Origin: Paramecium sonneborni
Taxonomy: Eukaryota > Ciliophora > Oligohymenophorea > Peniculida > Parameciidae
Assembly: GCA_905182985.1 (NCBI GenBank)
Contig: CAJJDN010000014.1
Coordinates: 602,377 to 666,376, forward strand
Direction: 5' to 3'
Length of the DNA: 64,000 bases
This document shows positions 1 through 13,226 of this stretch, piece after piece. Under the pieces are notes generated by a model that was given only the letters and a program-made list of their open reading frames with translations, had not been told where the DNA came from and made no database searches. The position numbers and the translations under genes are program-made. Position 1 is the first letter of the stretch; each line of letters begins with the position of its first letter.

Positions 1-334
1 ATTATTATTTATATCATAATATATGTATTTTAGTTTAATATTTAATATGATGAGATTTACTATGGATCAACCATCTGAAACAGCATTGATGTCAGTTTCA
101 ACGTCGCTATCTGATTAAATATAATTATTATTATTTTTTTATAATCTTCCTTATCATTTTAATTTATCTATTGTATTTTCATTATTCTTATATTAATTCT
201 AATCAATCATTTCTACTTTTATATTATTTCAAAATTCATTCTAAAGATTAAACTAACTAAAATACTTTGTATTCCTTTTTTTAATTCTTTGTCTTTCAAT
301 TTTTTGAAAAAAATGTTTTTATTTAATAATAATA
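1..334. other. Window edge, no confident gene
   Basis: Mostly AT-rich spacer. A less AT-rich patch at about 60-115 looks coding on the minus strand: it reads as a short acidic tail (SDSDVETDINAVSDG) ending in TGA, and could be the last exon of a gene. The frame closes again upstream, and no exon join could be established. Confidence 0.3.
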
Positions 335-542
335 ATGGATGCATATTTCAATGATTAAATTGAATCTCAAATTTTATAAAAATTAGATAAATTAGTATTT
401 CTGTAATTAATTTCAAAAGATATCAAGATTATCTACAATTCTTATTTTAATCAATTATAAAACAGAGTTTTAAATAAGTTCTTCACTTTAATTTAATATC
501 TATAACATTAATGAGACTTAAATTTTTAACTTGATTAATTGA
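335..542 (+). CDS. Possible small protein, one intron
   Basis: An ATG opens a short reading frame starting MDAYFNDQIESQILQKLDKL. If the 25-nt GTATTT...AAAAG segment is spliced as an intron, the protein is about 60 residues and ends at TGA 540-542. Unspliced, it ends at TGA 512-514 with a similar length. The N-terminus looks like a short amphipathic helix. I recognise no family. It lies only 46 bp upstream of the next + strand gene. Small size and the lack of a recognisable domain keep confidence low. Confidence 0.35.
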
Positions 543-588
543 TTAATATATAATTTATTTTATCTTAAGAAAATAATTTAGAGAAATT

Positions 589-1416
589 ATGTATCAACCA
601 CAATTTTAGGTTTAATAATCACAATTTGAGAGTCCACCTGTCCTATATTCATAATCACAACCAATGATGATTTCAAATTAAAACAACATGACATATTAAA
701 TGGTAAATTTAGGAGCAGGAGCTATAATGTAAAGATTAAAATAGAGATAAGAAGAGGAAATGTTAGTAGATTTATTAGCAAAATAAAATGAATTAATAGC
801 ATAATTGACTGAAGATTTTAATTGGAGAATGGATAAAAGAAAACAATAAATGGAACAGGAACTTGAAGAATTAGAAAAAAAAACAGTAATAGCAAGATAA
901 AAAAAAGCTGAATAGGATTATTTATATAAACTCAATAGATAATTAAACTTTGGAATCTAACGAATAAAAGAGTAAGAATTAAAGAAACTTGTATTTCCAA
1001 AAGCAATTTAATTGGGAATGAAAGTACCCAGCATTTAAAATCATGAAGCATTAGAATAAGTATATCCTAACTTAAGAATGTAAAAGAAAGAGTCCATAGG
1101 TATCAATATAATATATTTTATAGATGAGGAAGTTTAGGCTAACATTGATCTTGAATTTAGTAATCCATATAGATAATTTGTAAATCCAAATTTTCCATAA
1201 TATACAACTCCTATGTTACCTTTTTCTCCCCCATAACCTCCACAATAATATCAACCCCAATTTAATCAGTAGTAGTAAAATAATAATTAAGATGATGGTA
1301 CATCACCTTAATTTAAGAGAAATAGCTAAATTTAAAAAAAAAAGAGTTAAGAATCATAAAGATCTAGTTAAAAGTCATTAGGTTCGTAAAATTCAAAAAA
1401 ATCTTAAAAAAATTGA
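589..1416 (+). CDS. Coiled-coil, Gln/Pro-rich protein
   Basis: A 267-residue protein in two exons; a 24-nt intron (GTATC...TATAG) at about 1101-1124 keeps the frame. The N-terminal half is charged and helical, with long Glu/Lys/Gln runs around residues 45-130, as expected of a coiled coil. The middle is rich in Pro, Tyr and Gln. The last 40 residues are Ser/Lys/Gln-rich and very basic. Many glutamines are TAA/TAG. No catalytic motif or known domain is visible, so no function is proposed. The first ATG after an AT-rich leader was chosen; splicing gives exactly 268 codons including TGA. Confidence 0.75.
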
Positions 1417-1569
1417 TTAATTAAGATTATTTACTAAAATAAAAATATTAGTAGCTTTATGATGATATATAAGATTAAAGTTTTAAATATTTTATATAAT
1501 AATAATAAAGATTGATGATGAAGAAGATCATTTAATTTAAAAATATTTATATGATATAAATCATTTTGA

Positions 1570-3059
1570 TCATTCTTGATCTGGTAATTTTTATGATTTT
1601 TATTATTATGAAAATTATTATTTTTATTCATTTAATTATTATTATTCTTACTAAGATTATTTTTACTATTTTTAAGCCTCTTGTATAACTTTATCCAAAA
1701 ATTAATTTTCGATTTAATATAATTTAGTTTCAGATTGTTGAATAGCGTTCAAAAACTTATGATAATGATTAACTCTAGCTTTTCTATATTTTTCAATTTC
1801 TTAGGTAGCAATAATAGCTGTAATAATATTATATAATTAAAAGAGTTTATCAATTTCTTGTTATCCCTAATTATAATGAAGAATTTACTTCTGAAATTCT
1901 TTATTCTATTTTAATTTATGAAGCATCCTTGGATTTATTGACTGTAGAATTAGTGATAGTAGTTAAAGTTTATTATTTTGCTGCCATTTTTGCTAATTCA
2001 GCTTAATCTTCTCTCATTTTTTATTCCTATCTTGCTCTAATAATAATGATTTGATCTCTGTAAGCTAAAGTTTATTACATACATTCAGCATCTTTTAATT
2101 CATATCTAAATAAATCAGTTAATGAATTGATGCTATTATTTTTCTTATTTGTTTCTTTCTAAAAATTAATATTGAAAATTTTACAATATCTTCGAGTAAT
2201 TTTTTATAATCTTCTTATTAGGATGGGTTAGATAATACTAATAATTATTCTTTACCACAAACATATTCATTAAGAATAACTTTTTCATAAAATGGTAAAG
2301 ATCCATTAAATAAGTTCACTAAAATTGAATAATAAAACTATACATTTTTCATCTTATAATATCCTTCTAGTTTGCGCAACTATATTAGCCTAATCAATAT
2401 ATGTTTTCAAAATGGCTTATGATTTTCTTAATTAACCTGAAAAGGTACTGATAGCTAACATATATTCACTATTTGATTAATCTCTAACGTCAAGTTTTGG
2501 ATAAGCTATCTTTAATCTATCAATAATATCTGATGTTGTTATTGCTTTTTACTGTTGATAAATCTACATTAATTTAGATGATATTTACTTTTGCAATATC
2601 TTGTGAATTAGATCTCAAAAACAATTACTAGAAATCTTCAGAATAATAAATGTATGGTAATTATGTAATTGCCATCAAAAAGACTTCCATAAGTCGCCTT
2701 CTTATTTAAACAGTTTCTATGTCATTGCCACTTGCTAATGCTTTTTCAGGAATTGGTGGAATATAACACCCTGGCCATTTCTTGACTAATAATTCTCTTA
2801 ATTCAAAAAAATCGTTATATCTTCTCTAGACTTCAAATGATCCTTGATTGTCTGATCCTTTAATTAAATAAACTGTAAATTTTTATCCAAATCCTGCATC
2901 TTTCATTATAGCATCTTCTATTGAAATACATATTTAGACTTCTGGATATTCTATTTCTTTAATTGGTTATTATTAAAGGACATTTGAAGTTGTTTAAGAT
3001 TATTCCAAGTCTTAAATCGATTCTTTATCTTGAGTACTTTGATCAGATTATTAATCCAT
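1570..3059 (-). CDS. PX-domain sorting nexin
   Basis: A predicted 463-residue protein in five exons (introns of 25, 25, 26 and 22 nt). Residues about 37-155 form a PX domain: the phosphoinositide-binding RRYNDFFELRELL segment is followed by the proline-rich loop (GCYIPPIPEKA) and a further basic RRRLMEVF motif. The rest is helical and charged, in the place where SNX1/2-type proteins carry a BAR-like coiled coil, and the tail is Gln-rich. PX-BAR nexins bind PtdIns3P on endosomes and support retromer-type tubular sorting; that role is inferred. The gene is divergent from the histidine phosphatase at 3231, sharing a spacer of about 170 bp. Confidence 0.85.
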
Positions 3060-3230
3060 ATAGAAAATAATGATAAATTAAATTGAATAGGTATACGTAA
3101 TTAGTTATTATGATATATTTATTCATTTTTATATCAATTCAATTATTTTGAAGAAACTTTTGAAAAATTGAAAAGCTTTAACAAAAAGTAAAAATAGGAT
3201 AAGAATTTAATAATTATTTAAATTATAATA

Positions 3231-3975
3231 ATGGAAAAGAAAGTATTATTTATAAGACATGCAGAATCTGAATATAATTTAGCTTAAAGAATTGCAAAGA
3301 ATTCAGATATTGAAGTAAAGTTAGAAGAAGAAGATTAAAATGTGAAATATTCATCAAAATTATGTGATGCTCCTTTAACTAAATTTGGAAGAGAATAAGT
3401 ATTTACTGAAATCAATTATTAAACTTACATAGTGTGATCCAACTAAATTTGAAGATCTTAGAATTGAAACAGTTGTTGTAAGTCCACTAAAAAGAGCTGT
3501 AGAAACTGCTGTTTTACTCTTTTAAGATCATTCTAATAAACCAAAATTTGTTATTGAACCTTACTTGCGTGAAATGTTTCTTTCAGCATGTGATTTTGGT
3601 GTGAGATTATAAGAAACTATGAATGAATATTCATTCATTGATTATAAAAGATTATTATCGAACCAAATTATTTAATAGCATCCAAATATGTGGTCTCTTG
3701 AATTTATTTATAATTAAAATAGAGCAAACCTTCTCAAATAATATATTCATGAGACTGAATATGGAAGTTAAGCTTGTATTGAGAAGGTTTTAGAATACAT
3801 GAAATAACATCCTATTGAAGTTGAAACCTTTGAAGAAAATACTAAAAGAGTAAATGAATGCAAGAAATACCTTCAATTTGAAGAACCTTTTGTTTGTGTT
3901 TCTCATTCGAGAACTATACAGACTTTAACAGGATAATTCATACATAATTGTACTGGAATTGAGGTTAATTTATGA
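3231..3975 (+). CDS. Histidine phosphatase (phosphoglycerate mutase-like)
   Basis: A 236-residue protein with one 34-nt intron near residue 51. It begins with the catalytic phosphohistidine motif FIRHAESEYN. It then has SPLKRAVETA, the second arginine region of the superfamily; an acidic/aromatic segment (LREMFLSACDFG) in the place of the proton donor; and SHSRTIQTLTG carrying the second histidine near the C-terminus. This order is the branch-1 histidine phosphatase layout. Ciliates have many such proteins acting on small phosphorylated molecules; the substrate cannot be read from sequence. Splicing gives 237 codons including TGA. The next gene starts 61 bp downstream on the same strand. Confidence 0.85.
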
Positions 3976-4036
3976 AGAGTTTAAATTATATTATTATTTG
4001 AATATATTTATTGATTACTTTATTATTAAAAATAAT

Positions 4037-6448
4037 ATGGATTAACTTGATATTGATTCATCTAAATTTGATTGTTAAAAATATGTTGGAGAATTCTTAA
4101 AAAATCATAGTGTTTAAGATTTAATATAAAGACACAATTAATTGTAATCAGAAATCAAAGAATATGATTAAGATATATAATCATTAGTTTTTGAAAATTA
4201 TAGGTACTAGAACAAATTAGATATAGCAAATTCATATCATCAATTGACACTGTTAAAAAGATGAAAACTGATATTACTTAAATAGATTAAAAAGTTGAGA
4301 CTTTGGCACAATCTATGAGTAGGATTGCCTAATTATCTAGAAGAATAGATTCTTAATTATCGATTAAAAGAGAAGAAATAATCAAATTAGATACTGTAAA
4401 TAAAGATTTGAGTAGACTTAATTCTGTTTGCAATTTTCCTCATATTATACAAAAAGAATTAGACCAATATAAAATTAGTAAAGGAAAGAATTATGATGAA
4501 TATTTTAATGAGACTGCCTAATATTATAAATAATGTTATTCAACATTGGATTAATATAAAAATGAGCCACTTATTTAACCAATTTACAAAGAAACAAATT
4601 AAAAATTAGATAATACTAGATAAATTCTTTGGAGTTCTTTAATAGAATTCAAATAATAGAACCCACTTTTATAGTTGTATTCTGAATCTAAAGTTTCAAT
4701 ATCTACTTAAGAGGCTAGATCAGCAGTCAAAAAATTGATATAAATAATGGATGATGAAGAAGCTGTTCTAAGACATTATTAAAAAATAATAAAAGAGAGA
4801 TATTTAACTGTAGCTAAAGAATTAATAGATAAAGCAGCTATCACAAAATCTTCAGAAGTTGTTAATTTGATGGATTATTTAGAAGATAAAAGATATGATT
4901 ATACAGTAGAAGAATTAGAAGAATATAAATAAATGAAAGAAAAAGAAATAGTTAATTCTGATTCAGCTATTTAAGGATCAATTCTATGGTTAATTAATTA
5001 ATTATGTTAAATTATATTCAAAGAATTAAAAGTTGAGGTCTCTTTTTTGCTTATTGAAATAAGAGGAACTTTAAGAGATAAATCTTTAGAATTATTATCA
5101 ACTCAATGTATTAAAGAAATTATTCATGGAGTTTTCTAAGGAGTTACTGATAAAATGAGTCAAAAAAAAATTAATAATGTTTAAGTTAATGAAGTCTTTG
5201 TTAAATTATAAACTGAACTTTAATCATTATTTGAAAATAATTCAATTAGATAATAATTAAGAACTGAAATTATAGATAAATTTACAGAAAACGTTGAAAA
5301 TATCTGTAGAGGATAGGTTTTTACATCCTTTAGTCATTTAAGGGTTTAATTTTTAGAATTACTTGTATTTGCTAAAAATGATTTATAACGTTTATAATCT
5401 ACAGATGAAATTAAAAGAGAAATTATGAATCTCATTACTGTAATCAAATAAAAATTAATTGCTTTCACCACTATAAGGTTATTAGATCTTAAAGCTTTTG
5501 TATTTTCTTAATAATAAAGTTATCTTAGAGAATAAGAGACTTATTTGAATTTAATCTAAGCTTCATTAATTGAATTTGTTAAATTTATAGGTAAAATATT
5601 TGCCTTTAGATCCATTTCCATCTCTCAAGAATAATTAAATTAATTATTTAATGATAGTTATATTATCTAACAAGTATTACCATTATTGAACACTAATGAT
5701 TCAACATATTATTACTTGTTCTCAAACTAATTCTTATAATTGTACTCCAAAACTTTAAGTAATAAATTATTTGAACTTGTTAATTAAGTTTTCTAAGGAT
5801 ATAAAAGTAAATATATAATTTAAGTTTCTAGTTCGATCACCCTCCGATTAAGAATTAAATAAACTTAAAACATATATTAATGGATCAACCTAAAAGAATT
5901 TAATGTTATTTGCATAGGCTTAGAGTGAACATTGGATAAGCATCATATTCTAATATCTAAATTAAGAAAATATTGTGTACTAATAACAAATAACTCAAAA
6001 AATGTTATTAAATGAAGCCAAAATTTTCATTGAAGCACTTGGTCTACTATTTCCAGATACAAAAAGAGGTCTAGTTAAGAAATTATCTATTATTTAACAA
6101 AGTAATTTTAATATTTAAATGGAAATCGTTATGGTAAGAAAGTGTAAGATTTTAGAAACAAATATTAATGACAGGAATAGTTTGCTTATAACTGTTGTAA
6201 AATATGTTTTGAAAGTATTATTACAAAAAGTAAGAAGAACTTATTTTTCAGAAGATTTATTTAAATAATTTTAGGTTGATTTATATTTTGTTATGCAATT
6301 ATTGTATGATATGGTTTCTACTGATGAAGAAGGCTTAATTGCAGGATTTTATATGGAAATTTTAGATTGTGCTGGTAAAAATTGTAAATATGATGTTAAA
6401 ATTGATCCTAAAATATTAGAAAATTTGTCAATGTAGACAAGAATGTGA
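4037..6448 (+). CDS. VPS51: VPS51-like GARP/EARP tethering subunit
   Basis: A 787-residue protein with introns of 23 and 25 nt. The N-terminus matches the Vps51/COG/exocyst-type helical start: FDCQKYVGEFLKNHS, then HNQLQSEIKEYDQDIQSLV, then ENYSKFISSIDTVKKMK. The last segment appears only after removing the 23-nt intron and closely resembles the family pattern ENY-K-FI-A-D-I-KM. The long remainder is helical and variable, as in other CATCHR-type tethers. VPS51 joins VPS52, VPS53 and VPS54 or VPS50 to tether endosome-derived vesicles at the trans-Golgi or recycling endosomes. Length is in the family range. The call rests on the first 90 residues. Confidence 0.8.
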
Positions 6449-6473
6449 TATTTATTAAAATTATTTTATTTTC

Positions 6474-7845
6474 ATGAGTAATAATCAATAAAAGAATACA
6501 ACTTAAAAACCATCATCTCCAACCAAATAATCAATATTTTAGACAGGAGCACTTAAAAATAGAAATTAATCACCAATTCTTGCTTCATAAAAGTAAGCAA
6601 TGAAATCTCAAGAAAAATCTCTATTATTAGATGAGTCTATCACAAATAATAATTCATGGAAATAAACAACTGAAATTTAAATCAAGAATGTAATTTATTA
6701 TACCTATAAAGAGCTTTTAAGCAGAATCAAACTTAAAAGAAACTATTGAATAGTTAGTTTAAAATATAACATTAAAATTAAAATAGCAAGAAACAGATTA
6801 ATTTATTAAGGAATTAAATAGTCCTATCTTAACATAAGATCCGAGTGTTGCATTATATTAAGCACCTATTGAAAAGAGTAGTTCAAATTAAGATCTATTA
6901 GGAAAAATTGTTGCATAAGAAACTAAAAAAGCTAGAGCAGTTAAATAATTCATTTTCAATTAGTTTTCTTCTAATGATCAATCCCTCAACATATCAATCA
7001 ATTCTTCATTTACTACTTAATAATAATAAAAAAATTAAATAAGTAACATATCGAATAAACCTCGATAAACTAATGGTGGAAGTCCTTAAAAATTCTAAAA
7101 TAAAGCATTTATATAAGAACCTCAGTTGGATCAAAAATTGAATTCAGCATTAAATTCATAAATCAAATAATTAGAATAACTCATTTAAAATACAAATTAA
7201 TAATACTTACAACTTCAAGAATAAACAAAGAAATGGAATTCTGATTTATTAATTTAGGTGAATTCATAATAAACAAAAATTCTATAACTAGAGTCATTTT
7301 TCAATAAAATTGATTAAGAATAAAATAGAGAAAAAAAAATTACACATCAATTATAAATAAAAAATGAAAAACAAGAAATAAGCGAAAATACTACAAATCA
7401 AGAAGTACAAAAATAATTATAATTGGTGATGAAAAACTTAAATTCTTTAGCTGAACATTAACAATAATAAATGATGATTATTAAAACAGCCCTTACTACT
7501 GAACTTAAAAATGAATTTTTATGTTGTTCAGAGTATAAATTAAGTTAATAAGAATTGTAAACTTAATTGAATTTATTAAAAGATTCTGTTAAATAAACTT
7601 AATAATAAAGCTAAGAAATACTTATTAGAAAACAATAAATGATAGAGAATTTAAATCTAGAAATAAAAAATTTAATGAGCTTGAATAAATAAAAAAATGA
7701 AGAAATTGATTAAATCAAATTATAAAATGATGCAATCATAGGTCAAATTAATGATAATAAAGATGAAATAACTAAATAAAATTAATTTATATCTGAAATA
7801 TATAATTTATATTAGAAAATAAATTAGAAGCTGCCTAGTACATGA
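6474..7845 (+). CDS. Long coiled-coil protein
   Basis: A Gln/Asn/Lys-rich protein of about 449 residues starting 26 bp after the VPS51 stop. A 22-nt intron near 6691-6712 is needed to stay open. The first 200 residues are Ser/Pro/Gln-rich and probably disordered. From about residue 200 the sequence is a near-continuous heptad-like coiled coil. No catalytic or binding motif is visible. The final codons before TGA 7843-7845 are less certain because a further small intron could extend the C-terminus. Confidence 0.65.
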
Positions 7846-8090
7846 AAAATGAATATTGATTACGAATATAATTATAAATTAATAAGAACATCTTATACTA
7901 ATGACTTATAAATAATTATTAAGTATTTTATAAGTTCAATTTACAATAAAAGTTAAACAAATAAAGTTTCTTAACAATTAAATTATAAATCGGATAAAAT
8001 CGAATTTAATCATAAAATTTATAATCAAATTCATTCAAATGGATATATTTTAAAATTTATGCATTTTTTAATTATTTTAATATAAACCTT

Positions 8091-9030
8091 TCCTTTTTTT
8101 TTTAATTACCCATAATGCCGAATAAGATTGAGTTTTTATTATTTCCATATAAATTAATTGCTTCAATAGTTCCATTCGAATTTCGAACCTAAATTATATT
8201 TATTATAAATTCTTCGATTGTAGAATTTATTTTAATAATAAAACTTATTAGGAAGATTCCTTTTTAAATTAAAATCATTTATTTAGAATTCATTTATCTT
8301 TAAATTAATATATTTTACAAATGTTATTGATTATGAGAGTCTTAAAAAGTATCCAATTTTCGCTATTCTTTCTTTACGTAAAAATAAATATGCTTCTTGA
8401 TAGATAAGCTTTTGATTATAAAAATTTTCAATTAATTTTGCAAATTAGTTTCAATAATTTTTTATAGACTTTATATATTATTAAGGATCTTTGATAAAAA
8501 AGGATGAAAAAATAAAGCATAGATTGTAACAAATATTTATAGTAATTATTACTTCGTAAACACATTTAATTTAGAGATTCTTTTCTAAATATTATGCTTT
8601 TTACTTTTTAAATGAAATTCTAGAGATGAAAGTTCTGATAAGAACTACTTTTATTTGATACTATATTATGTTTTTGCTATTATTATATGATGATATCAAG
8701 AATCTGTATTTATTTTTCTAATTTGATTGCTCTTACAAAAATTAAAGGATGCTTTTTCTTGTTAAATTTTAATTTAATGATTATTGATCAATTGATTTAT
8801 AAAAAAGTATTCATTGTTTTACAATTACTGTAACAAGCATTACCATAAGAATCAGTTTTAATCTTATATTTAAATTTGAAAAATAATATTAATTTTAGAA
8901 GATTTACTGTCCTATTATAGAGTAAGACAATGAATTAATTAGTTTATAGATATTGATTTTGAAATAAGAATTAATTTAATATATTTTTAAAATAAGGAAA
9001 ATATTAGAAAAACAGAAATAGCTCATGCTG
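8091..9030 (-). other. Unresolved minus-strand coding-like segment
   Basis: On the minus strand this stretch contains pieces with coding character, for example KKKHPLIFVRAIKLEK and YQEAYLFLRKERIAKIGYF, in different frames. They are separated by AT-rich stretches and in-frame TGA codons. I could not find a set of short introns that joins them. It may be a separate multi-intron gene between the coiled-coil gene and the cyclic-nucleotide-binding gene, or a decayed one. Confidence 0.35.
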
Positions 9031-10314
9031 TCATTTAGGTTTTTTCCATACGCTTAAGCTAGTAGATCTCATTTTAATATTTCTAAGTAAATAGTTTGTT
9101 TTATCGAATTTTCCATTTGCATGAATTCGAGTATGCTCATGTACACTATTAGATTTTTGAAGAATAGTTGTAGGAGTATTAGATTATCTAAAATCTTTCT
9201 TAATTAGTTCATTTATTTTTTAGAAAGAAATAGATTAGTGTGTTTTATTCTTTTCCTTATTTCTTGTCAAAATTCTTTACATTATTTTAGCAGGTGAATT
9301 TATATTCTTTAAAGATTCTGATCTATATATTCTAAATTAATCTTCATTTTAATAAATACTCAATTTATGATGTGAATCTTTTTTGAAATATTTACTTGTA
9401 TAATCTTAAGGGATATTATCTAAAAATTTATTTTTTAATATTCTATAAAGTTTAACGCTGGTTAATGATTTAGCTGAATGAGATCGAAATTATGTTAGTA
9501 TTTCATCTTCTCCAAAGCATTCTTTAGATCCCACAATAATTAAAGGTAATGAGTTTCTATTGTATGTCCTATATAATTAAATTTATCCATCTATTATAAC
9601 ATAAACAGAATCTACAGGATCTCCTTATTGATAAATAATTTAATTAGGAGTAAAATTTAATTCTTAAATTTCAGAAATTAATTATCTAATAGTTTTAGCA
9701 CTCCATTTCTAAAAGAGTGGAATTTAGCATAAGTTAGCAAATCGTTCTGATTCTTATTTTTTAGTTTCTTATTCTAATTTAAATAGCAAACAATAATATA
9801 CCAATAATTCTTCTATATGTCTCTCTTTTTAAGACAATTAGATGTGATTTTTCTAAAGGTAAAACAGTTTATGTATGAGATTAATCAAACAGCATAACTT
9901 ATTCTCCAAAATATTAACCTGGATATAAATAACCTAATGGATGGAGTTAAGAGTATTATACATCTATTTTCTTTTAACTTGATATACTAAATTAGATTAC
10001 ATTTCAGATGGCAATTAAATTTATGATAAGTGATTTCGAGTGAGGATTAGAAATTTACCAACAAGTATAAAATAAAGTTTAGTGCTTTAATTTCCTATCT
10101 AAACCTATGGCTCATATGGTAGATGACATTCATATTGAAGTTCTTTTAAGATTTTATAGTATTAAGTATCTCCAATCTGTCGATGCATATTCCTAAAAAA
10201 TGGTTAGTCTTATAATTTAGTGTGAATAAACTCAATGTCAAATTGAGTTTTAAACATTGATCGTTTGTTAATTGCTAGTATTAACTAATACATATCATTT
10301 TCAGAAATATTCAT
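9031..10314 (-). CDS. Protein with two cyclic-nucleotide-binding domains
   Basis: A 410-residue protein with introns of 23 and 28 nt, both needed to restore recognisable domains. The first CNB domain has the phosphate-binding-cassette pattern PGQYFGEQVMLFDQSHTQTV at about residues 125-145. The second begins near IPLFQKWSAKTIRQL and has IYQQGDPVDSVYVIIDGQI and the degenerate cassette SKECFGEDEIL. Neither cassette keeps the canonical GE-A-L-x6-R-A form; both lack the usual arginine, so cAMP/cGMP binding is uncertain. The C-terminal 130 residues are basic and Ser-rich, with no kinase domain. Ciliates encode many stand-alone CNB proteins of unknown role. Confidence 0.75.
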
Positions 10315-10327
10315 ATTAAATTAAAAA

Positions 10328-11378
10328 ATGGATTATTTAAGTGATTCTTCCATCAGTTCTGCAGATACAAATGATGGAATAATTCTAAGAGAAGAAAGCA
10401 GATATCAAAGAAAAGGTATAAATGATTTATAAAATTAAGGTTATGGTTTAATATTTGCTTTATCGTTGACAGTGATAGGGTTTTGCGTATACCCATAATA
10501 AATATCATATTGGTTTTTATCCTCCCTTCAAAACTTTAAACGTAATAGTTATATAAAATTATATGTAGCTCATTATATATAAATGATTATGTTATTATCC
10601 ACACATATTATTGGTTTCTCTTTGGGGAACTTTGTGATGTATATTATTTATAAAGCCAAATCACCATTTTTTGAAAGGTATAGAACAAGATAGGTATTAA
10701 TATAAAAATATAAAGAATCCATGGCCATGGGATGAAAACCCAGTAGCTTGGAAAAAAAAAAGAGTAGAGGTTTGGAAAAGTACATCTTTAAATATGATTT
10801 TGGGAGTTCTAATGTGTATCTTAGACTGTTATTTAAGTCCTTTATTAAGGACTGATTTAGATTCATTTCCAACTATATTTGAAATGATTTGGTAAATTGT
10901 ATTTTCAATGTTAATTGAAGATACATGTTTTTATTGGTCACATAGAACTTTACATTCTCCAAAGCTTTATTCCAAAATTCATAAAAAACATCATGAATTT
11001 TATACTAGTGTCTCATATGCTGCTATATATGCCCATCCTATTGAATATATATTTGGCGATGTTATTCCAGTTTTTATAGGATCTAAAATATTAGGTTCTA
11101 GGATGCATATTGCTACTTTATAACTATGGTTATTGTTGAGAATCGGAGAAACTATAGATGGTCATAGTGGTTATGAATTTTCTTGGAGTCCATTTAGATT
11201 ATTACCATTCTCTAGTAGTGCTGAATCACATAATTATCATCATTCTCATAATGATGGTAATTATGGTAGTTTCTTCACATATTGGGATACAATTATGGGA
11301 AGTGACAAATCATATAATTCTTTTATTAATAAAAAGTATGGAAAAGTCAATAAATAAAAATAAACAAAGCAAGAGTGA
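10328..11378 (+). CDS. Sterol desaturase / fatty acid hydroxylase
   Basis: A 334-residue multi-pass membrane protein with introns of 24 and 22 nt. It has the three histidine boxes of the di-iron hydroxylase superfamily: HRTLH, HKKHHE and HNYHHSHN. Hydrophobic segments precede the first box and lie between the second and third. The order and spacing are those of ERG25/ERG3-type enzymes such as C4-methylsterol oxidase, acting in the ER membrane. The motif WSHRTLHSPKLYSKIHKKHH favours the methylsterol-oxidase branch, but the substrate is an inference. The gene converges with the minus-strand gene ending at 11383. Confidence 0.9.
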
Positions 11379-11382
11379 ATCA

Positions 11383-11916
11383 TCATCTATTATATAAAAT
11401 ATATGATTCTTTTATTTTAATTTAGTTGATTATCTATCCAAGAAACAAAACATAATCAAATTATAAAATTTTACAAAGTATTAAATAAAATTAAAAGAAA
11501 AAAAATACTTCTTTTTAATACGCACTGGCCATTGATTTATAAACTCTTTCAACTTCTGTTTTTTTTTTTCGTTTTAACAAACAGATCGTATTTTTTTTAT
11601 CCTTGACAAAGAAAGAATAAAAATTCTTCATTCTGTATTAATAATTATTAATTTATACTTATTGTATAATTAAACAGAATTTAATTTTTTTTAAATTCTT
11701 AAAGATTCTTTGAAAATACAATTTACTTTTTCTTTATGTTTGTTTTCTTAAATCCTTCTTTTTAAGAGCCTCTAAATTAGATATTTGATTCTGAATATGA
11801 ATCTTTCTTAAACCTTCTACCTTTCCACTTACAAAGTATTGATGATCACTTTTATTATATATGTAAGCTGGATTTTCAAATACTCTAAAAGATAAATATT
11901 CGCCACGCCATGGCAT
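11383..11916 (-). CDS. Hypothetical protein
   Basis: The minus-strand reading frame starts MPWRGEYLSFRVFENPAYIY and stays open for 178 codons under the ciliate code. The first 60 residues and a later basic stretch (KDKKNTICLLKRKKKTEVER) look like real coding sequence. The segment between them (about 11640-11720) is low-complexity and may hide an intron, and the C-terminus may end earlier. I do not recognise the family. Its 3' end almost touches the end of the hydroxylase gene. Confidence 0.45.
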
Positions 11917-12375
11917 TAAATTATTATAATTACTTATTAAACATTAAAATTAAGATTTTCATCACCATATTAAGGAATATATTTTATAAGAATTATTTAA
12001 TTACATGATATAAAAAGAAAAAATCATTATAGTTGACAAAATGACACAGCTTTTATAAAGTCAAATCTGTAATTTTTATTAATAACTTTAGTTTCTTGAG
12101 AATAGAATATATAAGTAAATATTCTAATAATAAATTTATAATTTAAATTTAGTATTTTTTATTTTAAATATAATTATGCAAGATTTTATTTCCCAATTCT
12201 AAAAGTTGGATTTAAAAATTTAAATGTTCTTTAAAACACTATTTTTACTAAGATCTTCAATTCAAAAAATATCTTTAAAATAATATTTAAAATAAATATT
12301 TTTCCTCAGCTTCTATTTAAAATAAAGAAAATAATAATTATAAATTAACTGATTATTTTATTTAATTTAAAATGA

Positions 12376-13226
12376 TCACAATCTTTCTAATAAACATTTA
12401 GCAGCTCTCAATTTTTATGTGAAATAGGTTTCTTTTAAATTTAGTTAAAATAATTATTTTTTTTTTCTTTATTCCAATTCATGTAATTGTTTAGATAACT
12501 CTAACAGTTTTTCTTTACCACTTATTTACTTTTCTTTGATTTCTATAAATTTATTCAATCTCATAGATTTATAAGACTTAAAAAACTACTCACATAAATT
12601 TTGTTCGAATAAATCGATTTTTCTCTTGAATTTTTGTAAATTTTCTTCGTTATAAGTTATCTATGCTTCTTATTTATTAATATAATCGCAAATGTTAAAT
12701 TTCATCATTTCATCATATATTATTGATTTAGCCTATAATTTATTATTTACAATATTAATTTTTTTTTAGAATTCAATTTACTATCTAATAGTATTGATTT
12801 CTTTATCGATTTCTAAGGTCTGTTTCTATTGTTATAAGATTTTTGTTAACTTTTCTTAATAATATTCTCTCCTCAATAGATATATATAAATAATACTTTA
12901 ATTAAGTTATTCTTTTGTTTTTCTTTTAGTTGTTTGATCTTTTAAGCTATTCTTTTAATTAATCTTAGATTTCTTTTGAATTCTTTTTAAGCCCATTCTT
13001 AATCATATTTTCCTTAAGCTTAAATAGTGAATTAAGTGTTAGTGGATAAACAACTAAAATCATTCTCATTAGCCAAAGTAATGATATCCTCTTCTTCATC
13101 TTAATAAGATAATGATTCTAAAATAAATGATGGTTCAGTTGATTATAGTCTTAATTTTAATTCTTCTAATGAATAAACCTCCTCAAAATTGAATTCAAGT
13201 CCTTAGCATTCTATTTTAAGATTCAT
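12376..13226 (-). CDS. PB1-like domain plus coiled coil protein
   Basis: A protein of about 266 residues with two 25-nt introns. Residues 1-80 resemble a PB1 domain: a short beta-rich start (MNLKIECQGLEFNF), the acidic OPCA-like patch SYQDEEEDIITLANENDFSC, and a final strand. PB1 domains pair with one another through an acidic patch and a basic lysine. The remainder is an almost uninterrupted coiled coil. This resembles scaffolding proteins, but no partner can be named. Introns were placed where GTATT...TTGAG and GTTAAC...CAATAG restore the frame. Confidence 0.65.
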